Source: Hyphomicrobium sp. LHD-15 (GTDB taxonomy: Bacteria; Pseudomonadota; Alphaproteobacteria; Rhizobiales; Hyphomicrobiaceae). Taken from it: 64,000 nucleotides of DNA. How positions within the stretch are numbered: the stretch's first letter is position 1; each line of letters opens with the position of its first letter. A program made the translations under genes and the position numbers. The stretch spans positions 854,501-918,500 of the forward strand of contig NZ_JAVIFT010000002.1 in NCBI RefSeq assembly GCF_031157355.1, in the 5' to 3' direction. A model generated the notes under the pieces. The model had not been told where the DNA came from and searched no databases. It saw nothing but the letters and a program-made list of their open reading frames with translations. This document shows positions 61,142 to 64,000 of the stretch, one piece after another.

Positions 61142-62858
61142 TCGCGCGTCGACGCACCTTGCCGTCCCTTGCGCGATCTATACCCGCAAATCCTCCGAGG
61201 AAGGGCTGGAGCAAGAGTTCAACTCGCTCGATGCTCAGAGAGAAGCTTGCGAAGCCTATGCTCTCAGCCAAAAGCATGCGGGTTGGAGCGTCTTACCTGA
61301 AATGTATGATGATGGCGGCCTCTCAGGTGGCACCATGGAACGGCCCGCACTGCAGCGCCTTCTCGACGAGGTGCGCGCCGGTCGGGTCAAGGTGATCGTC
61401 GTCTACAAGGTGGATCGTCTCACGCGCTCGCTCGCTGATTTTGCGAAGATCGTCGAGGTGCTTGACGCGTATGGGGCGTCATTCGTCTCGGTGACCCAGC
61501 ATTTTAATACGACGACCTCCATGGGTCGGCTGACGTTAAATGTTCTGCTTTCCTTCGCTCAGTTCGAGCGCGAGATCGCGGGCGAGCGCATTCGCGATAA
61601 GATCGCGGCCTCCAAGAAGAAGGGCATGTGGATGGGCGGCAATGTTCCGCTCGGGTATGATGTTCGCGACCGGAAGCTTATTGTCAATCCGGCGGAGGCG
61701 GACACCGTCCGGCACATCTTTCAACGCTACGCCGAGATCGGCAGCGTTTCGGCGTTGAAGCTCGAGCTTGATCGTGATGGCATTGTCAGTAAGCAACGCA
61801 GGGATGCGAGCGGGCGTTGCGCTGGGGGGTCCGCATTCACGCGTGGCGCATTATACCTGCTCCTACAGAACCGAATTTACCGCGGTGAGATCGTCCACAA
61901 GGGTGATGTCTTTGCGGGCGAGCACGAAGCGCTTGTCGAAAATGGCCTCTGGAATGCCGTCGCCGCGCAACTGAATCGGCACCGCCATGATCGAAGGATT
62001 GGAGCCGGTTCGGATGAACCCAGTCTGTTGGCCGGCTTGCTGTTTGATGGCAAAGGTCAGCGGCTCATGGCTTCGCACGCCGTCAAGTCGGGGAAGCGCT
62101 ATCGGTACTACGTCTCTCAGGCGCTCGTGGTGGGCGCGCGCGCGAAGTCGCCAGACGGGATGCGCCTTCCTGCCGGAGACATCGAGGCGCTTGCGCTCGA
62201 TCGCCTTCGGCAGTTTTTCGCCACACCCGCAAAGGTCAGTGATGCAGTGTCTGAGTTTAATCTTTCTGCTGCAACTCAACGGGTTCTGCTGAGCAAGGCG
62301 AACGAGCTTGCGAAGAGATGGGGTGAACGCTCGTACGCAGAACAACGTGGTCTGCTCATGAGAATTGCCGAAGCCGTCATCGTGCATGATGATGGTGTCG
62401 AGCTTAGGCTCAAGTGCGATCGGATCGCGACGGAGCTGGGCGCAGAGCTTGGCCAGCAGAGTGGTCAACAGAACGAGGGCAAGTCGCGTCTAAAACTCTG
62501 CTTCGAAGCGCAGTTGAAGCGGGTCGGAAACGGTTCCCGGTTGATTGTCGGAGCGGGGACAACCACAAACCGGGACGATAGGCTTGTCCGGCTCATAGCG
62601 CAGGCTTTCGAGTTTCGGGATCAGTTGTTCTCGGGCCGGTACGACAGTGTCGAGGATATGGCGGCTGAGTTGGGAACAAGCGGGACCTACGTGACGACGC
62701 TCGTACGTCTCGCGTTCCTGTCACCGAACATCGTCCGGGCGATACTGGATGGCCGTCAGCCTCCCGATCTGACGCTGACGCGTTTGATGACGGTTTCGAA
62801 AGAGCTGCCACTTGCCTGGTCGGCGCAGGGGCAATACCTCGGGTTCGCCGATTTCTGA
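61119..62858 (+). CDS. Large serine recombinase
   Basis: A 579-residue recombinase. CAIYTRKSSEEGLEQEFNSL carries the catalytic Ser after YTRKS. VIVVYKVDRLTRSLADFAKI and LLSFAQFEREIAGERIRDKI are resolvase-domain signatures. The middle has the recombinase domain (VPLGYDVRDRKLIVNPAEAD) and a zinc-ribbon-like segment whose cysteines are mostly absent (LLAGLLFDGKGQRLMASHAV). A C-terminal helix-turn-helix (GTSGTYVTTLVRLAFLSPNI) binds the att site. Start ATG 61119 (or 61128). Confidence 0.9.
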   Translation: MSKMSKIDRASTHLAVPCAIYTRKSSEEGLEQEFNSLDAQREACEAYALSQKHAGWSVLPEMYDDGGLSGGTMERPALQRLLDEVRAGRVKVIVVYKVDRLTRSLADFAKIVEVLDAYGASFVSVTQHFNTTTSMGRLTLNVLLSFAQFEREIAGERIRDKIAASKKKGMWMGGNVPLGYDVRDRKLIVNPAEADTVRHIFQRYAEIGSVSALKLELDRDGIVSKQRRDASGRCAGGSAFTRGALYLLLQNRIYRGEIVHKGDVFAGEHEALVENGLWNAVAAQLNRHRHDRRIGAGSDEPSLLAGLLFDGKGQRLMASHAVKSGKRYRYYVSQALVVGARAKSPDGMRLPAGDIEALALDRLRQFFATPAKVSDAVSEFNLSAATQRVLLSKANELAKRWGERSYAEQRGLLMRIAEAVIVHDDGVELRLKCDRIATELGAELGQQSGQQNEGKSRLKLCFEAQLKRVGNGSRLIVGAGTTTNRDDRLVRLIAQAFEFRDQLFSGRYDSVEDMAAELGTSGTYVTTLVRLAFLSPNIVRAILDGRQPPDLTLTRLMTVSKELPLAWSAQGQYLGFADF

Positions 62859-63196
62859 GGCCGGTGGTGTCTTGTGGCACGAATTGTTGATCCGTCCCAG
62901 AAGCGGGCATCGAAATTGTCCCCGTCGATCCCCCTAGGCCGTCGTCGAAGAAGTCCGCTGTGAAGGGTAGAGCGGTACTAACGTCAAGCCAACAGCAGGA
63001 GGATCGATCGAGACCATGCCCCGTCCTCTGCGAAGTGAATATGCAGACGGCAGTCTCGCAGCAACGAATGGCCGAGGAGGATCTTCGGAAGCCCATGGCG
63101 GTGGCGGGGGAATATGGTCATCACCGACCGGTCACACCCATCGCGCCATTGCCAACATCGCCGCCGTGTACCTCGTCCCCTAGGGCACCCTCACAC
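62859..63196. other. Gene-free region between recombinase and cyclase, with a possible transposase relic
   Basis: A 338-base gap without a supported gene. A short frame from 63016 reads MPRPLRSEYADGSLAATNGR, which looks like a decayed start of a REP-associated (RAYT) transposase (MPRPLR.EY...H.TNRG). An attachment site for the recombinase may also be here but was not identified. Confidence 0.35.
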
Positions 63197-63898
63197 TCAG
63201 TAGGGCTTCCACTGCCAACTTGATCGGTAGATGCTCATATTGTTGCGTGCGGTCCACGTCCGCGCTTCCCACATGGGTTGTCCGTTAGCGCCGACTTTTG
63301 CGTCATTTTCCAGAGCACCATATACGGCAGCGGTAATCCACGAGGTATAGGCGCCATCCCTCAGAGTGCAGAGCTTTGCGGCATAATTGGCTGCGCGTCC
63401 GACCCACACCAGATCGTTGTCATTGCGCACGCCGATCCGCGCAATGAACAGTTCACTCGTGTCGACGCTGACGGAGTGCGCTGGCACGTAGGTCGTATTT
63501 GGATACTGGGCTTTCAATTTTGGTCGGATGATTTCGTTCATCGCGTAGTTGATCTGCAGAGCGCATTTTGCAGCTTTGGTGTTCTTCATGCTGCCGATGA
63601 AAACGGCCATGACGCGGTCGCCGTCATAGGCGGTAATAGCCCCACCGCGTGCTTTGATGATCCGCGCGCAGCACGTGAGGAACGCCTTGTAAACTTCCGC
63701 GGCGAACGCCGCCTGATACGTATCGACCAAGCCGGTCGAGTCCGCCATGTCGGCATTGAGCACGGTGCCGGCCAGCTTCACGGCATTGTTGCCAAGCCGC
63801 AAGTCAGCTGGCGCGGGAATTACTGTCCCATCGCGCACGCTCCACGGCGCGCGGAATATTGTCGCCACCTCTGTCGTGAGATCTTCCGCAAGTCCCAT
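63197..63898 (-). CDS. pycC: Class III nucleotide cyclase, PycC-like (probable Pycsar component)
   Basis: A 233-residue single-domain cyclase. NADMADSTGLVDT (Asp50) and AYDGDRVMAVFIG (Asp94) hold the metal-binding aspartates. The adenine-recognition Lys expected before GD is absent (ITAYDGD), and the transition-state Asn-Arg pair is Asn171-Lys175 (VGRAANYAAKL). EVYKAFLTCCARIIKARGGA and SVSVDTSELFIARIGVRNDN match Pycsar cyclases, which make cCMP or cUMP after phage infection. It starts 2 bases after the end of a membrane-helix gene, as expected for cyclase plus effector. Confidence 0.82.
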   Translation of the reverse strand: MGLAEDLTTEVATIFRAPWSVRDGTVIPAPADLRLGNNAVKLAGTVLNADMADSTGLVDTYQAAFAAEVYKAFLTCCARIIKARGGAITAYDGDRVMAVFIGSMKNTKAAKCALQINYAMNEIIRPKLKAQYPNTTYVPAHSVSVDTSELFIARIGVRNDNDLVWVGRAANYAAKLCTLRDGAYTSWITAAVYGALENDAKVGANGQPMWEARTWTARNNMSIYRSSWQWKPY

Positions 63899-63900
63899 GG

Positions 63901-64000
63901 CTAGCGTACGATGAGTTCAGCGTGATGCGCACTCGCTGCGGCGAGCGCGGCGAACCACGTGGGCAGCGCGAGCGCGGTGGAGATGAATGCCCACTTCACC
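63901..64000 (-). CDS. Partial gene with C-terminal membrane helix, probable Pycsar effector
   Basis: Only the last 33 codons are in the window. They encode a hydrophobic segment and a short tail, KWAFISTALALPTWFAALAA to HHAELIVR, then TAG at 63903-63901. A C-terminal membrane helix fits the Pycsar transmembrane effector family (PycTM, formerly DUF5706). Its stop is 2 bases before the cyclase ATG, so both are in one operon. The identity rests on context and one helix, not on a full domain. Confidence 0.6.
   Translation of the reverse strand, partial: VKWAFISTALALPTWFAALAAASAHHAELIVR

Overview
The window looks like chromosome of a high-GC alphaproteobacterium of the Hyphomicrobiales (Rhizobiales) type. 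The aerobic cob gene set in its usual order, HutD, HWE-type kinase, EcfG-like promoters, Tat-exported binding proteins and Lys-rich linkers in the TonB receptors all point that way; the genus cannot be fixed from the sequence. Density is normal for a free-living bacterium with many accessory genes. No rRNA, tRNA, CRISPR array or complete insertion sequence was seen.

Layout. (1) 1-6313: aerobic cobalamin ring synthesis, cobI(end)-cobJ-cobL-cobE-cobM-cobA-cobB, with cobK on the other strand; then a cobalamin riboswitch and a TonB-dependent receptor (to 9130). (2) 9177-12926, minus strand: a Zrm-like metal ABC module (DUF3299, FtsX-type permease, LolD-like ATPase, His-rich DUF2796, DUF2946-like). 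(3) 13170-17673, minus: a taurine/sulfonate-type ABC importer with an acyl-CoA-dehydrogenase-like and an AhpD-like enzyme. (4) 17948-23906: hutD divergent from a five-gene branched-chain-type ABC importer and a second AhpD-like gene. (5) 24002-29304: LysR with a divergent SDR-RidA-cytochrome P460 operon, then BenE, MgtC and PepSY-like genes.

(6) 29600-35760 is a phage-derived accessory patch: short repeats, a membrane-anchored helix-turn-helix protein, ParB-methyltransferase, DUF5681 and TerL, then a PD-(D/E)XK-like gene divergent from a small XRE controller with repeated operators, and a TonB-receptor relic. (7) 35957-41042: a large TonB receptor, a di-heme peroxidase and a frameshifted sorbosone-dehydrogenase-like pseudogene. 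(8) 41186-51443 looks like a general-stress cluster: pyrophosphatase, HWE-type kinase, AI-2E permease, PRC-barrel, tiny membrane and secreted proteins, SDR and DUF892. Five GGAAC-N16/17-NGTT promoter candidates lie before its genes. (9) 51795-60139: an N-terminally truncated metE relic, then AraC regulator, TonB receptor, RhtX-like permease, FAD monooxygenase and a DmeF-like metal exporter.

(10) 60316-64000: a DUF3489-DUF2924-large serine recombinase cassette, followed on the minus strand by a class III nucleotide cyclase with PycC-like features. Two bases upstream of the cyclase is the end of a gene encoding a C-terminal membrane helix. This is most likely a Pycsar anti-phage system cut by the window edge, and it is the strongest defence candidate here.

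Recurring themes are metal and cofactor handling (cobalamin made and imported, metE decayed, a Zn-type module, a Co/Ni-type exporter) and two mobile or defence patches.
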